A DNA stretch of 64,000 nucleotides from Cryptomeria japonica (GCF_030272615.1 NC_081411.1:181804977-181868976); one strand, 5' to 3'. Shown: positions 12,717-24,289, numbered from the stretch's first letter. Notes: generated from the sequence alone by a model not told the origin. Program-made: numbers and translations.

Positions 12717-12773
12717 ATTTGTATCTCTATTTTGTACATTTCATTGAGCTCTTGATCTTGGAAAAATCTCACA
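12717..12773 (+). repeat. 3' LTR end fragment of element H
   Basis: Only the terminal part matches the 5' LTR: TCTCTATTTTGTACATTTCA, then GAGCTCTTGATCTTGG, ending CTCACA. It is followed by the duplication ATCAT. Confidence 0.7.
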
Positions 12774-12799
12774 ATCATGTATGCTCTCCTAAGAAAATT

Positions 12800-13935
12800 G
12801 ACTGATGGATTTGTGTGTGTATATTGAATAGGAGGAATAGGGTTTGAAATTAAACCATGGGTGTATTAGTGTGACAAACAAGGAAACCTATAGCAATATT
12901 CTTCTCGAATGTGTTTTTAATGAGTAGAGCAGATGTGGAAAATAGTGTCAACAAAGCAACATGATGAGTAAGAGTACCTACAATATGTTTTTCAGAAGGA
13001 AACAACAGGTAGGAAGAGAAAGAGGGAGAGTAACACAAATGAAGTCTTGTAGAATGATAGTGGTGGGTATGCAAGAGTTCCCATGTTGTTACACAATGCC
13101 TGTCACCTAAAGAAATTAAAGTTTGTTGCATGCATGGCAGTGGTAGTATATGATGATCATCACTTTTCAAATAGCTTGGAGTGGTACATACCCATGAAAG
13201 AAATCAAGTGTGTAATTCCTATAGTCACAATTGAGATCAGTCTTATAACCTTGCAAATTTAATAGAATTATATGTTTTAGAACTTAGGCAGTACTCTTAG
13301 GGTTAAGTCAAGCTCTTACACTTTCTTTTTAGCGAAGCCTCATTGTTTGTCCTCTTGGAGTCTCAATGACTGATGGATTTGTGTGTGTATATTAAATAGG
13401 AGAAATAGGGTTTGAAATTGAACCATGCGTGTATTAGTGCGACAAAAAAGGAAACCTGCAGCAATATTCTTCTCGAATGTGTTTTTAATGAGTAGAGCAG
13501 ATGTGGAAAATAGTGTCAACAAAGAAACATGATGAGTCAGAGTACCTACAATATGTTTTTCAGATGGAAACAACAAGTAGGAAGAGAAAGAGGGAGAGTA
13601 ACACAGATGATGTCCTATAGAATGATAGTGGTGAGTATGTGAGAGTTCCCACATTGCTACACAATGCCTGTCACCTAAAGAAATTAAAGTTTGTTGTATG
13701 CATGGTAGTGGGAGTATATGATGATCATCACTTGTCAAACAGCTTGGAACGATACATACCCATGAAAGAAATCAAGTGTGTAATTCCTATAGTCACAATT
13801 GAGATCAGTCTTATGACCTTGCAAATTTAATAGCATCATATGTTTTAGAACTTAGGCAGTACTCTTACAGTTAGGTCAAGCTCTTACACTTTCTTTTTAG
13901 TGAAGCCTCATTGTTTGTTCGCTTGGAGTCTCATT
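12800..13935. repeat. 568-bp tandem duplication inside transposon A
   Basis: Two head-to-tail copies (12800-13367 and 13368-about 13935) share the start GACTGATGGATTTGTGTGTG and stay similar throughout. Both keep a minus-strand open frame (copy 1 at 12850-13170, 106 aa; copy 2 at 13340-13738, 132 aa) containing HIVGTLTHH and LLIKNTFEKNI. I do not recognise the protein and do not call it a gene. A third short piece of the unit (about 14433-14467) is embedded in the CT tract downstream. Confidence 0.8.
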
Positions 13936-13981
13936 GTATGATGTTCTATTCATAACTTTAAATTTAATATATCATTTTATT

Positions 13982-14258
13982 AGCCCACCATATGACCCCG
14001 TAGGTGTCATTAGAGGTTGTATGGTTTCCTAAGAGGTCATATAGAGTCTTGTGACCCCTTAAGACCCCTCGAGACACCAATGACCCATAACAACACCATA
14101 TTGTGTTCTAAAGGGTTGTATGGTACTCTATGACCCCTTAGGACACCATTTGATGTTGTTATAGGTCTTATGGTGTGCTAAGGAATAATATAGTGTCATA
14201 TGACCTCTTAGGACACCCTATGACCCCTTAGATGTTGTTAGGGGTCATATTGTGTCCT
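13982..14258. repeat. Palindromic satellite fragment within transposon A
   Basis: Diverged copies of a 20-bp motif, ATATGACCCCTTAGGACACC, and its reverse complement alternate here. The same motif forms the large satellite in element B (30727-36547). In both elements it lies beside a pyrimidine tract, which suggests it is an original component of the family. Confidence 0.8.
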
Positions 14259-14260
14259 GG

Positions 14261-14301
14261 ATTCGATATCTCTTCCTCTCCCTCCCTCCCCCCTCCTTAT
14301 T

Positions 14302-14351
<50 letters not shown>

Positions 14352-15169
14352 TCCTCCATACCCCATCCCTCTCTCTCTCACTCTCTCCGCTTCTCCCTTC
14401 ATCCATACCCCATCCCTCTTTCTCTTCTTCTATAATTCCTATACTCACAATCGAGATTAGTCATATGGTGTCCTATTTCCTTTCTCTCTCCCTCTCCCTT
14501 CTTCCCTCCCCCTCTTCTCTCCCTCTCTCCCTCCCTCTACCTCTCTCCCTCTCTCTACCTTCCCTCCCCCCCCTCTCTCTCTCCCTCTCCCTCTCTCTCC
14601 CTCTGCCTCCCCCCTCTCTCTCTCTCCCTCTCCCTCTCTCTCCCTCTTCCTCCCCCCTCTCTCTCCCTCTCCCCTCTCCTCTCCCTTCCTCCATTCCCCT
14701 TCTTCTCTCCCACCCTCTCCCCACTTCTCTCCCTCTCTCCCTCCCTCTACCTCTCTCCCTCTCTCTACCTTCCCTTCCCCCCCTCTCTCTCTCCCTCTCT
14801 CTCCCTCTCCCTCCTTCCCTCTCTCTCTCCCTCACCCTCTCTCTCCCTCTCCCTCTCCCTCCCCCCTCTCTCTCTCCCTCTCCCCTCTCCTCTCCCTCCC
14901 TCCCCCCTACTCTCCCTCTCCCTTCCTCCATACCCCTTCTTCTCTCCCACTCTCCCCCTTCTTCTCTTGCTCTCTCCCTCCCTCTACCTCTCTTCCTCTC
15001 TCTACCTTCCCTCCCCCTCTCTCTCTCTCACTCTCTCCCTCTCTCTCCCTCTCCCTCTCTCTCTCCCTCTCCCTCCTTCCCTCCCCGCTCTTCTCTCCCC
15101 CCTCTACCTCTCTTCCTCTCTCTACCTTCCCTCCCCCCTCTCTCTCTCTCACTCTCTCTCCCTTTCCCT

Positions 15170-15268
<99 letters not shown>

Positions 15269-15375
15269 CCCTCTCCCCTTTCCTCTCCCTCTCCCCCCTA
15301 CTCTCCCTCTCCCTTCCTCCATACCCCTTCTTCTCTCCCTCCTTCCCTTCTGCCCCCCTCCTCTCTCCCTCCCCC

Positions 15376-15459
<84 letters not shown>

Positions 15460-15487
15460 TCTCCCTCTCTCCCTCCCTCCCTTTTCA
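14261..15487. repeat. Long CT microsatellite tract
   Basis: About 1.2 kb consist almost wholly of pyrimidines on the plus strand, including nearly pure (CT)n runs at 15174-15263 and 15379-15457. A remnant of the 568-bp unit (14433-14467) interrupts it. Long open frames rich in Leu/Ser/Pro (plus) or Arg/Glu/Gly (minus) are repeat artefacts. Such a mirror-symmetric tract could adopt triplex DNA, but that is inference. Confidence 0.95.
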
Positions 15488-15959
15488 TTCACATATTTTC
15501 TACTACCAATAGCGCATACAGGGTACTAAAACTATTAGTTCACTACCCTGCCATAACTTTTTTAAGGAAAAGGAATGCATACATAGTAATTATTACTTGT
15601 AAGCGCTAATTATGGACTAACAATGCATACATGGTTATTAATGTAGTGCGTACATAGTTTATAGACATAGTTTTAGTTGCGCAAGAGACTCAATGGCCTC
15701 AAAAGAATTTTTTGAGGTCATTGAAGGCCCCATTGGAACTGTGTCTGCACTTCTATCACTGTTTTATACATAGAAGTAAGTGAATTTTTTGTTTTTGCAT
15801 GATTTAAAATGGTTGAATTGTTGTTATTATTAGTTTTTGTCAATAGTATTGTGATTGTTTAATAGTTTGATTCCAAAAAATAGTGATAAGATGCATATTT
15901 ATGGTTATTTGTTTGTTTATGAACTTTTGTTTACATATATATGTAATATGATTCTATTT
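15488..15959 (+). promoter_or_regulatory. Upstream region of the transposase gene
   Basis: This region separates the CT tract from the transposase frame. It holds several GCATAC and GCGTACAT motifs (15505-15660) resembling those near both ends of transposon A. It also holds an interrupted repeat (15737-15790, TCTGCACTTCTAT then AGAAGTAAGTGAATT) that is shared with 9594-9630. TTCTATTTAG before 15961 could be a splice acceptor, so an upstream exon is possible. No TATA box stands out. Confidence 0.35.
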
Positions 15960-18902
15960 AGGACAACCGATATCAACCATGGGAAAGAACAAGCGAGGAA
16001 TGATGGAATAATGAGAGGCTCAAAAGGAAAGACAAAGGCAACATATGAAGAATTGTGTGACATAAGAACAATGGGAGAAGAAGGTATGTCATCCTCAACA
16101 CCTCAATTTGATTTACCAAATGAATATAATGCACCTAATGCAATTGAAAAGGAGACATTTGATTTACCATTTGAACCTAATGCAATTGAAGAAGATACCG
16201 CATTGAATAATCAATTAAATGATGAAGATATTACACCTTCTCTACTTGATGAATTGAATGTACATAATGCACTGATGTTAACACCTCCTAGAATCATTCA
16301 TAGGAAACCAAAGTATCTAATTAACATTGATGAGAATATATTGAAGTCAATGCCCAATAAAATGAATGAACGAACTTGTAGGAGAATGGTTAAAATAATA
16401 TGGCAAAACTATTTTAAAAACTTAAATCAAACCTTAAGATGTCAATTAATTGTTCAAATGATTAAAAATTTGAATTTTAGAAAGATGATGAAAATTCTAG
16501 GCCTAAGATTATCTGAAAGTAACAGTGAAAGAACTATTGTGAGAAATCTATTTGATGCACATCAATCTATTGGTTCAAAATCACATACTAAAGATTCTAA
16601 TGCTACTCGACGTGTCATTACATCAACCATAATGAGCAAGAAAATAAAAAAAAGATCATTTGATAAGCAAAACAAGTAAGTCATTAAACGTTAGTAGAAC
16701 AACATTAAGTAAAGCATTAAAGAGGTGGGAAAAAATAGAGGAACCTAACAATAATTCTCTTTGGGCATTCTTGGGTAGACTACCATGCAAAGACAAGGTT
16801 GTTGTTGATGCACTAAAAACATTAATTGAAATTTTTTGGCATGACAACACAAGAGTTTCACCCAACCAAAGAGATGTTGTTAGAAGGTGAATTGGGTCTA
16901 CAAATCATGAGCCACATACCAAACACTATTTGGATATGACTCAAACTAAATTTTATGAAAGATTCCTTCAAAAGTTTCCTCAAATAAGAATTTCTCAAAC
17001 ATTTTTTGAAATGGCAAAACCTTTTTATATTAAGATTAATCATGTACGCACCATGTGTTGTTGTAGGATGCATACTGAATTTTCCATGCATTATGATATT
17101 TTTCATCATATTTGTTCTACTTTGCACACTAACGATGTTTTGCAGGAATGTAATATACAAGCACCTCCTAAGTCAGTAAGATAATTTATTTCAAGCATGC
17201 TATGTAATAGACATGATGGTTGCATTTATTATAAGATGCCTTGTTTGGAAGGTTCTTGTGCTATATGTGGTGGTTTGCAGCGTTTACCAAGATGCGTACA
17301 TTTGGAGAGCGCACATGAAATTGGTACGAAACTAGTTTCTTTTGGAAAATACAAGACAATCACATATGGAGTTAAAGATGGAAAATATTTGAAGACATGT
17401 AAGCTAGTGAAAAATGATATATGTGTAGCTCAATTTATGAAATTTTTTCAAGAGAAACAAGTTTATGAGTACATAATGCATACACATAGAGCTCGATGGT
17501 TAGATGAGCAATTCAAGTTTTGTAAGGACGCATTTCCTCTTGGCACCATTATCTCTATCATTGATTTCACTGAAAATTATACATTACAACCTCAAAATGA
17601 AGTGCAATCCATGTATTATCACTCTACACAAGTTTCTATTTTTGTACACATAGCATTCATGCATGCAGATGATAGCACAGAGGAGGATAGAAAGGTTGTA
17701 AGAGAGTATCACTTCTATATAAGTGATGATCATACTCATTCATCAAATTTTGTACAAGGATGCTTTAAAGTTTTCTATGATAGTTTAAGGGAAAGGAACA
17801 TATGATACAACCAACACTTAATATGGTCAGATAATTGCACCGCACAATTCAAGAATGGAAGGATGTTTTATTGGTTTACAAGGATGCATATGACAAGCGG
17901 TGTACAACATTTTTGGAATTTCACTGAGGTTGGACATGGCAAGGGAGAGAACAATGGTGCAGGAGCATGTGTGAAAAGATCCCTAGCTAAGGAAGAATTG
18001 AAGTACGAAGGTGGTGCTAAGTTGATAGATGCAGAAACAATTGTGCGATGGTGTAAGTCTAAGATGGGTCCAAGTAATCCAGGTATGTCAATGGTTCGTA
18101 GATATTTTTGGTTGATCACTGAATCTAACATTGAAAACTATCTAGATTGTTGTAAAGTTGTAGGATCAAGTGACATGCACTCATTTATGAGTTCAAACTC
18201 AAGTTCACTGGTAATTTATATGAGATAGATGGTATGTTTTTGCTCTTCATGCATGTATTGTTTGTGGGAAGAATGTGAATCACAAGAGTGGGTTGACAAA
18301 TGGTCTTGTAGACTGTTGATTCCCATTGATTCATATCAAATTCCCAAAGCACTACAATTGAGCCAGATGGAGACATCAGTGGATTTTGACCATGTATCTG
18401 ACCTAGTGGATTCAGGTGATTTTTTGAGTTAAGTTTTTTGCAAGTATTCTTTTTGGTTCATTTTGTTGTACATCATACTTTATTTTTGGTATTAATTAAC
18501 ACTTTATAAAATGCAAGTCATTTGTATGTAGTTGTTGCAGAAGAGAACAATGAAGAAGGAACATATTACTATTTGTGTCATTGTGTTGAGCCAAAAAGAA
18601 AATTTACAACCAAAATCATTGACGCAGAGGGTATTGAGTACCCAATAGGGTTTGTTGTCATGACAAGAACATGGCTTCGAAGATACCCTATCAATAATTA
18701 TGATGTTTGGTTGTTCGAGGACTTTTAAACACACAGACATATTCTTCATTTCTCTAACCTTGTTGTTGCAACAAATATTCATTTGATTAAGTATTGTGGT
18801 AGACCTCATAATAAGATTTTATGGAAAGTTTGTGAATCTTACCATGAGGTAATACTTGACACAATATGGGTTAGAGCCGATCCTAAAAGCTCACTTGATT
18901 GA
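15960..18902 (+). pseudogene. Transposon A DDE-type transposase (decayed)
   Basis: The frame runs from about 15960. Its N-terminal part is variable (to about 16560), followed by a helix-turn-helix-like SLNVSRTTLSKALKR and a conserved block DNTRVSPNQRDVVR, then QTKFYERF and CCCRMHTEF. The catalytic core shows DFTENY (Asp at 17563-17565), SDNCTAQFKN (Asp at 17830-17832) and GHGKGENNGAG (about 17935-17967). A GT-AG intron (18416-18540, 125 nt) joins in frame to a last exon with NNEEGTYYYLCHC. A frameshift near 16650 and stops at 16888, 17182, 17803, 18226 and 18726 kill it. It would cut and join the element ends. I recall the DFxENY/SDG-QFKN/HGKG pattern from uncharacterised eukaryotic transposases; the superfamily is not certain. 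Confidence 0.75.
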
Positions 18903-18954
18903 TTCTATGGTTCAGAGTAGAATGATTTTGAGAATTTTGTATAAATCATCAACG

Positions 18955-19290
18955 AATTGTTCTATATTCATTTTTTGTACATATAAATGCCCATGAGCTG
19001 ATTTTTACATGTTTAGGGGCATAATTTTGTATATTTAAATGGCAATGAGCTGATTTGTACATATGTACATGCCAAATTTTGTATATTAAAATGGTGATGA
19101 GCTAAATCGCACATATTATAATCCCAAATTTTGTATAAAATCCCATGAGATGATTTGTATATTAAAATGACGATAAGTTGAATCACACATATTGTAATTC
19201 CAAATTTTGTATAAACACCCATGAGATGATTTGTAAGACATTTTTTTGTATAATCAAATAGCTAAGAGCTGATTTGACCATATTTAGAGG
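18955..19290. repeat. Short AT-rich tandem repeat after the transposase gene
   Basis: A unit of roughly 55-110 bp with the phrases CATGAGATGATTTGTA or ATGAGCTGATTTGTACATAT and CAAATTTTGTATA is repeated about five times. It is diverged and non-coding. Confidence 0.7.
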
Positions 19291-19547
19291 CAAATTTTTT
19301 AATAATATGTGACAATGTTTTGTTACTATTTTGTGTGTCAGTGTTTTGTGACTATGTTTTGAGTATATTTGATGTGTCCCTAGTCAATCATGAGAATTAT
19401 TTATTCTTGTATAATCATGGAGAATTATTTGAGTCATTATCGAGTCATAGGGGTCATAGATTGAGACTAGATACAATTTGAGCAAAACTTGTCATTGTTG
19501 TCAAAAAAATTGTCAAAAAAGTTGTCAAGCAACTTCTACATTGCGTT

Positions 19548-21075
19548 GGTACGGTATAACTCTTGATGTTTTGACGCTTTGGGATGCATGACAGGGGCAT
19601 ACCTAGCATAAACCTACCCACCTAGACATGCTCGTGATGTCAATTTCTACACATGATGAGCCAAATCAATTCTAGCCAATCTTGCAACTGACGATTTTTG
19701 TAGCAGAAGAAAAAATGCTACTAATTGAAAATGGCTTGGACTCATTGAAAACAAAGTTAGGCCATTGTAGAGGAGCCTCACGCAAACCCATGGGTTCAAA
19801 CAAATTGACCATATGTGTCTTGATTTGAAGAAACAGTCCGTCAAATTTTGACAATTTTTTGGACTCAAGGCAATTAACAGATTGCACTGGTACGCTATGA
19901 CTCTCGATAATTTGGTTATTTGGGATGCATGATAGGGGCATACCTAGCATAAACCTACCCACCCAGATGTGCTCATGATGTTGGTCTGTGAACACGATGA
20001 ACCCAATTAATTCTAGCCAATCTTGCAACTTTGCATTGCATGCAACTGATGGTTTTTGCAGCAGGCAAAAAATGCTACCAATTGAAAATGGCTTGGAGTC
20101 ATCAAAAATTGAGATAGGCCATTATAAAGGAGCCTCATGTGACCCCATGCATTCAAATAGATCAACCATATGTGTCTTGGATTTGAAGAAATAGTTCATC
20201 AGATTTTGAAAATTTTTTGGACTTAGGGCAATTGAGAGATCGCACCGGTATGGTATGACTCTCGACGTTCTGGCACTTTGGGATGCACAATAGGGGAATG
20301 CCTAGCATAAACCTTCTCGCCCAGACAATTTCACCATGTTGGTTTGTGCACATGAAGAACTAAATCAATTCTAGCCAATCTGGCAACTTTGCATTGCATG
20401 TAATTGATGATTTTTGCAGCAGATGAAAAAATGCTACCAATTGAAAATGGCTCTGACTCATCAAAAACTGATATAGGCCATTGTAGAGGAGCCTCACGTG
20501 ACCCCACAAGTTCAAACAGATCAATGATATGTGTTGTGAATTTAAAGAAAAAGTTCATCAAAATTTGACAATTTTTTGGACTGAGGGCACTTGAGAGATC
20601 GCACCAGTATGGTATGACTCTTGACATTCTGATGCTTTGGGATGCACGACAAGGGAATGCCTAGTGTAAACCTTCCCACCTGGATGTGCTCATGACATTG
20701 GATTGTGCACACGATGAACCAAATCAATTCTAGCCAATCTGATAGTTTTTGCAGCAGGCGAAAAAATGCTACCAATTGAAAATGGCTCTGACTCATCAAA
20801 AACCAAGATAGGCCATTATAGAGGAGCCTCACACAACCCCATGAGTTCAAACAGATCGACCATATGTATCCTGGATTTGAAGAAAAATTCTATCAAATTT
20901 TGACAATTTTTTGGACTCAGGGCACTTGAGAGATCACACTGGTACAGTATGACTCTCGACGTTTTGACACTTTGGGGTGCATGACACAGGCATACCTAGC
21001 GAAAACCTTCCCACCCGAACATGCTCACGACATCGATTTGTGAACACGACGAACAAAATTTGACCATTGCGAGCG
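19548..21075. repeat. Tandem array of ~350-bp units
   Basis: The landmark GGTACGGTATGACTCTCGA (with variants) occurs at 19548, 19889, 20247, 20606 and 20941, giving spacings of 341, 358, 359 and 335 bp. That makes four full units and a partial fifth. Each unit carries CAATTCTAGCCAATCT, ATGCTACCAATTGAAAATGG and GAGGAGCCTCAC. Repeated minus-strand frames reflect the repeat. It lies between the two convergent genes of transposon A. Confidence 0.9.
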
Positions 21076-21112
21076 CGAGGGTGCTCTCACACCAAACACA
21101 TATTGTTGTTTA

Positions 21113-21395
21113 TATTCATATTGTTGATTACATATGCAAATATTCATTTAAATTTATAAAAGGGCAGCCACCAAATAAAATGAATACACAATAATGAACT
21201 GAATATAAGGAGTTTTGTAGGGTTAATTCAACATCTTAGAAATTTTATCAAATCATATTCCACAATTGCAATGTTTTATATCATATATTTTTGTTGATTA
21301 TATTCATATTGTTGATTACATATGCAAATATTCATTTAAATTTTTAAAAGGAAAACCACAAAATACAACGAATACAAAAATAATGAACTCAGTAC
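21113..21395. repeat. Direct repeat of ~100 bp, two copies
   Basis: Copies at 21113-21215 and 21291-21395 share TATTCATATTGTTGATTACA and then TATGCAAATATTCATTTAAA, followed by similar A-rich sequence. They lie just downstream of the minus-strand gene. Confidence 0.8.
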
Positions 21396-21571
21396 ACATT
21401 TATTGGATTGAATATCGATATTTATATATATATAAAAAGGCATGTCTGCCAAGTCAATACAATTATTACAAAAATATGGCATATGCCATGTCCAAATCGA
21501 TATACAACAAAAATGTAGAATATATCTACATGTATTGGTCATTCTATGACCAAAACTAACACTATATGATC

Positions 21572-24193
21572 CTAAACTTGTGGTGGATCATCAAAATCAA
21601 GCCTCTTCGATGCAGTACGCGTCTCTGTAGATGGCTGCAAAACCACAATTAAAAAGCCAAGTTAGAATTATTTTGTAGAAAATAGTTCACAATTAACAAC
21701 ATAACTATGCATTTAACTTTAATTCCTTTGCAATTGAAATGTAGCTTACCTCATCGGCTGGTCTAGGAGATAATGTCTTTGCTCTCCTCTCCTTGTCACT
21801 CTTAGGAGTTTTCTTGAAGACATACTTAAATGGATCCACATTATGGTCGTGCCGTGAAGGGGTCTATTGTAGATTAAATGTACAATTAATACAATGTACT
21901 AACATAAATATATCAAAAACACTTAAAAGCTATAATATAGAGAACAATGGCATACCTGTGCCTAAGATGCTTCTCCAATGGACTAAGGATGGCTCACCAT
22001 CAATGTAGAAACTTTCTCTATTACCTATACAAAAAATATTCAAAGATTAAATACAATTAATATAATGATAAGTATTGAAGGTTAAAAACAATTAATTATA
22101 CATATCAAACAAAAGTGTACCGGATCTTGAGATGCTTCTCTAGTGCAAGGAGGAGGGTTCACCATTGATGAAATAGGTATGGATATTTCCTGTATGAAAA
22201 AATTATAATATTATAATATATCACAAGTTCACATGTATGTGTGCATATAATCATGAAATCAAGAAAATAAAGTAGAGATACATACCTCCGCCCTCTCTTG
22301 ATCCACGGGCGAATCAAGTGCATTCAAAAAATCCACATAGCTCAATGGCCGTTGTACATGTAAAATAGACAAAAGACACTAATCAATCTATAAACCCCAA
22401 CTAATACTTGATTTCAACATTTTCAAACAATTGTACAACTAAAAATGTGTTCAATTACCTTCTTTCCACGTTTTTGCATCTTCAAGGAATTTATTTTCTT
22501 AGGAAGATCCCTAGATGCGGAGGGGGTACCCTAAAAAACAAAATTAACATGAGATATTAGTACAGATAATAAATTAAACATAATTTTAAAGATCTAAAAT
22601 GAAATGACTTGCATATTCCATCAAAACAATACATAAAAAGGGTTGTACAAAATATGATCTTGTATAGCCTTGTAGGCCAAAATCGATCGCTGAGAGCATG
22701 ATGTCATCAATCTGGGACATTTCATCCCCTATCAACACCTACAAACCAGAAATTGGACCAAGCATTAAAGATAGTTAGTATATCTTGTATTGTTTTGAAT
22801 TCAAACTGTACTATTCTATTTTAACATGTTACAAAATTTATACCTCAGGTATCAAAGTTGCAGCTATAGTAACTGGGGGAGGAGTATGGGATACCACTAC
22901 TGCATCCTGAAATGCATATTATTTGTCTCAATTTAAATCGATGTATAAATAAAAATTCATTTATGTAATTACAAATTTAAAGTGATTGATAAATAAAATT
23001 CTATGAATTCAAATCAACACACCTGTGTCTGTGGCTCATGGGCAAACACCATGTCCATCAACTCATCTGTCAGCACGAAATCCTCAACCATGTGGGCCTG
23101 ACATCTACAACTACAAATTGTGCACAGATGAGATGAGGATTCATCTGCACCGTCTGCATCATCTATCCCCGAGCATATCCTCGAGCAATTGAGACACATA
23201 TGCTGGATGGGCTCTCTATCACCACCTATCAGCTCATCATCCAATACAATAGGGTGCACTAATGACGTCCCATGCTGGATGATGGCACCAGTCAATGTTG
23301 TGGCTGCATGAAGACTCTATAGCTCCATCGGCTCTTTCAGCTCTACTGGGACAACCTGATGCACTTTGGGTTTGGGTCCTAGGGGGCGTCGACTCTCCAT
23401 GGGTAATCACCTACGGGCTCTAGGTCTATCTTGGGCAGAGCCACCACCTCTACCATGGAACTCTCTCATGTCAAAATACTTTGGGCACGCATTGAGAACA
23501 AACTCACATTATACTTTTCTCAAAAAATATAATGGTACCTCATAATTATTACAAAGTGGATCATCAAAGACCACCCACCACCTCTACCAAAAAAGATTCT
23601 TCATCTGCACATTGGTACACCAATGTATGGGAAACCTCTTTACATTAAGAGGTAATGACTGACTAGTTTTCAGATCAACGAAAAAGGCAAATATTTGTTG
23701 TTTACTAATATTTTTGTTTTTACTCCATCATATGATAGCCCATCAACATAGAATTGATGACACCTATCTCTAAAGCTTCCCCATTTGGTAATTTATGTGT
23801 AAACAACTATGGCACCACTAGCTAATGTTTCTAGGCTAGTGGTGAGGGATTGATGATGGTCAAGTTTAGAAGTTTTGAATTTAACAATCAGTCTATTGAT
23901 TTTAGACATATTTTGTCCTAACTGATTAATTAATTGCTCCTATGTTTCGGGTGTGTGGTCAAAAGGAGAAATTGGGGGTTGTTCTTGTGTGTTTTCAGGA
24001 GGTGCATTTGGTTGTTCTTGTGGGTTTTCAAGAGGTGCATTTGGTTGTTCTTGTTCTAGATTAGAAGAATCTAGTTTTTGAAACCAAAAATGAAAAAACC
24101 TAATCAAAATTAATGAAATTAAATTCAAAATGTAAAAAAATTGAACAAACGGGAAAGAAAGACAAAAATAAACAAAAAATAACCTTGATCCAT
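21572..24193 (-). pseudogene. Multi-exon companion gene of transposon A, function unknown
   Basis: On the minus strand I can trace exons with GT-AG borders: 24193-24184 (ATG), 24070 to about 23700, about 23690-23023, 22906-22844, 22738-22649, 22530-22459, 22378-22286, 22189-22121, 22024-21956, 21863-21750 and 21634-21572 (stop). From 23023 onward all introns are phase 0. The protein opens with near-repeats EQPNAPLENPQ and EQPNAPPENTQ. It then shows a tryptophan/cysteine-rich block (HWCTNV, PLCNNYEVPLYF, NACPKYF), an RG-rich stretch (FHGRGGGSAQ), a cysteine cluster (CLNC, CTICSCRC) and a charged tail ending LDFDDPPQV. Two 69-nt exons look like duplicates (both contain GEAS or REAS). At least eight stops and one frameshift or hidden intron near 23695 make it dead. 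I do not recognise the family; a transposition helper or DNA-binding protein is only a guess. Confidence 0.65.
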
Positions 24194-24289
24194 AGCTTTG
24201 AGGACAAATCTAGCACCCCGTTCGTGGTTTAGGAGAGGAAATGAAAAAAAAATGTGCTATTAACCGGTAAATGAGACCCAGTTTTTTTT

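Larger units (their letters stand above)
9666..12773 (+). mobile_element. Truncated copia-type LTR retrotransposon H
   Basis: The element is bounded by the perfect 5-bp duplication ATCAT (9661-9665 and 12774-12778). It has a full 5' LTR, a primer-binding site matching initiator tRNA-Met, a decayed gag-protease region, and only the last ~57 bp of the 3' LTR. Integrase, reverse transcriptase and RNase H are missing. It inserted into transposon A, so A is the older of the two. The intact duplication with a shortened 3' LTR shows that the loss was internal. Confidence 0.8.

Noticed and set aside
12850-13738. Minus-strand frames in the tandem duplication as a real gene pair
   Set aside because: No family recognised, no splice or promoter evidence, and the second copy's extension is not shared; kept only as an observation.
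14252-15529. 425-codon open frame rich in Leu, Ser and Pro, and long Arg/Glu frames on the other strand
   Set aside because: They are translations of the CT/GA microsatellite, with no start context or domain and open in several frames at once.
19672-20850. Series of similar minus-strand frames of 63-118 codons
   Set aside because: They recur because the DNA is a 350-bp tandem repeat; frames differ in start and length between units.
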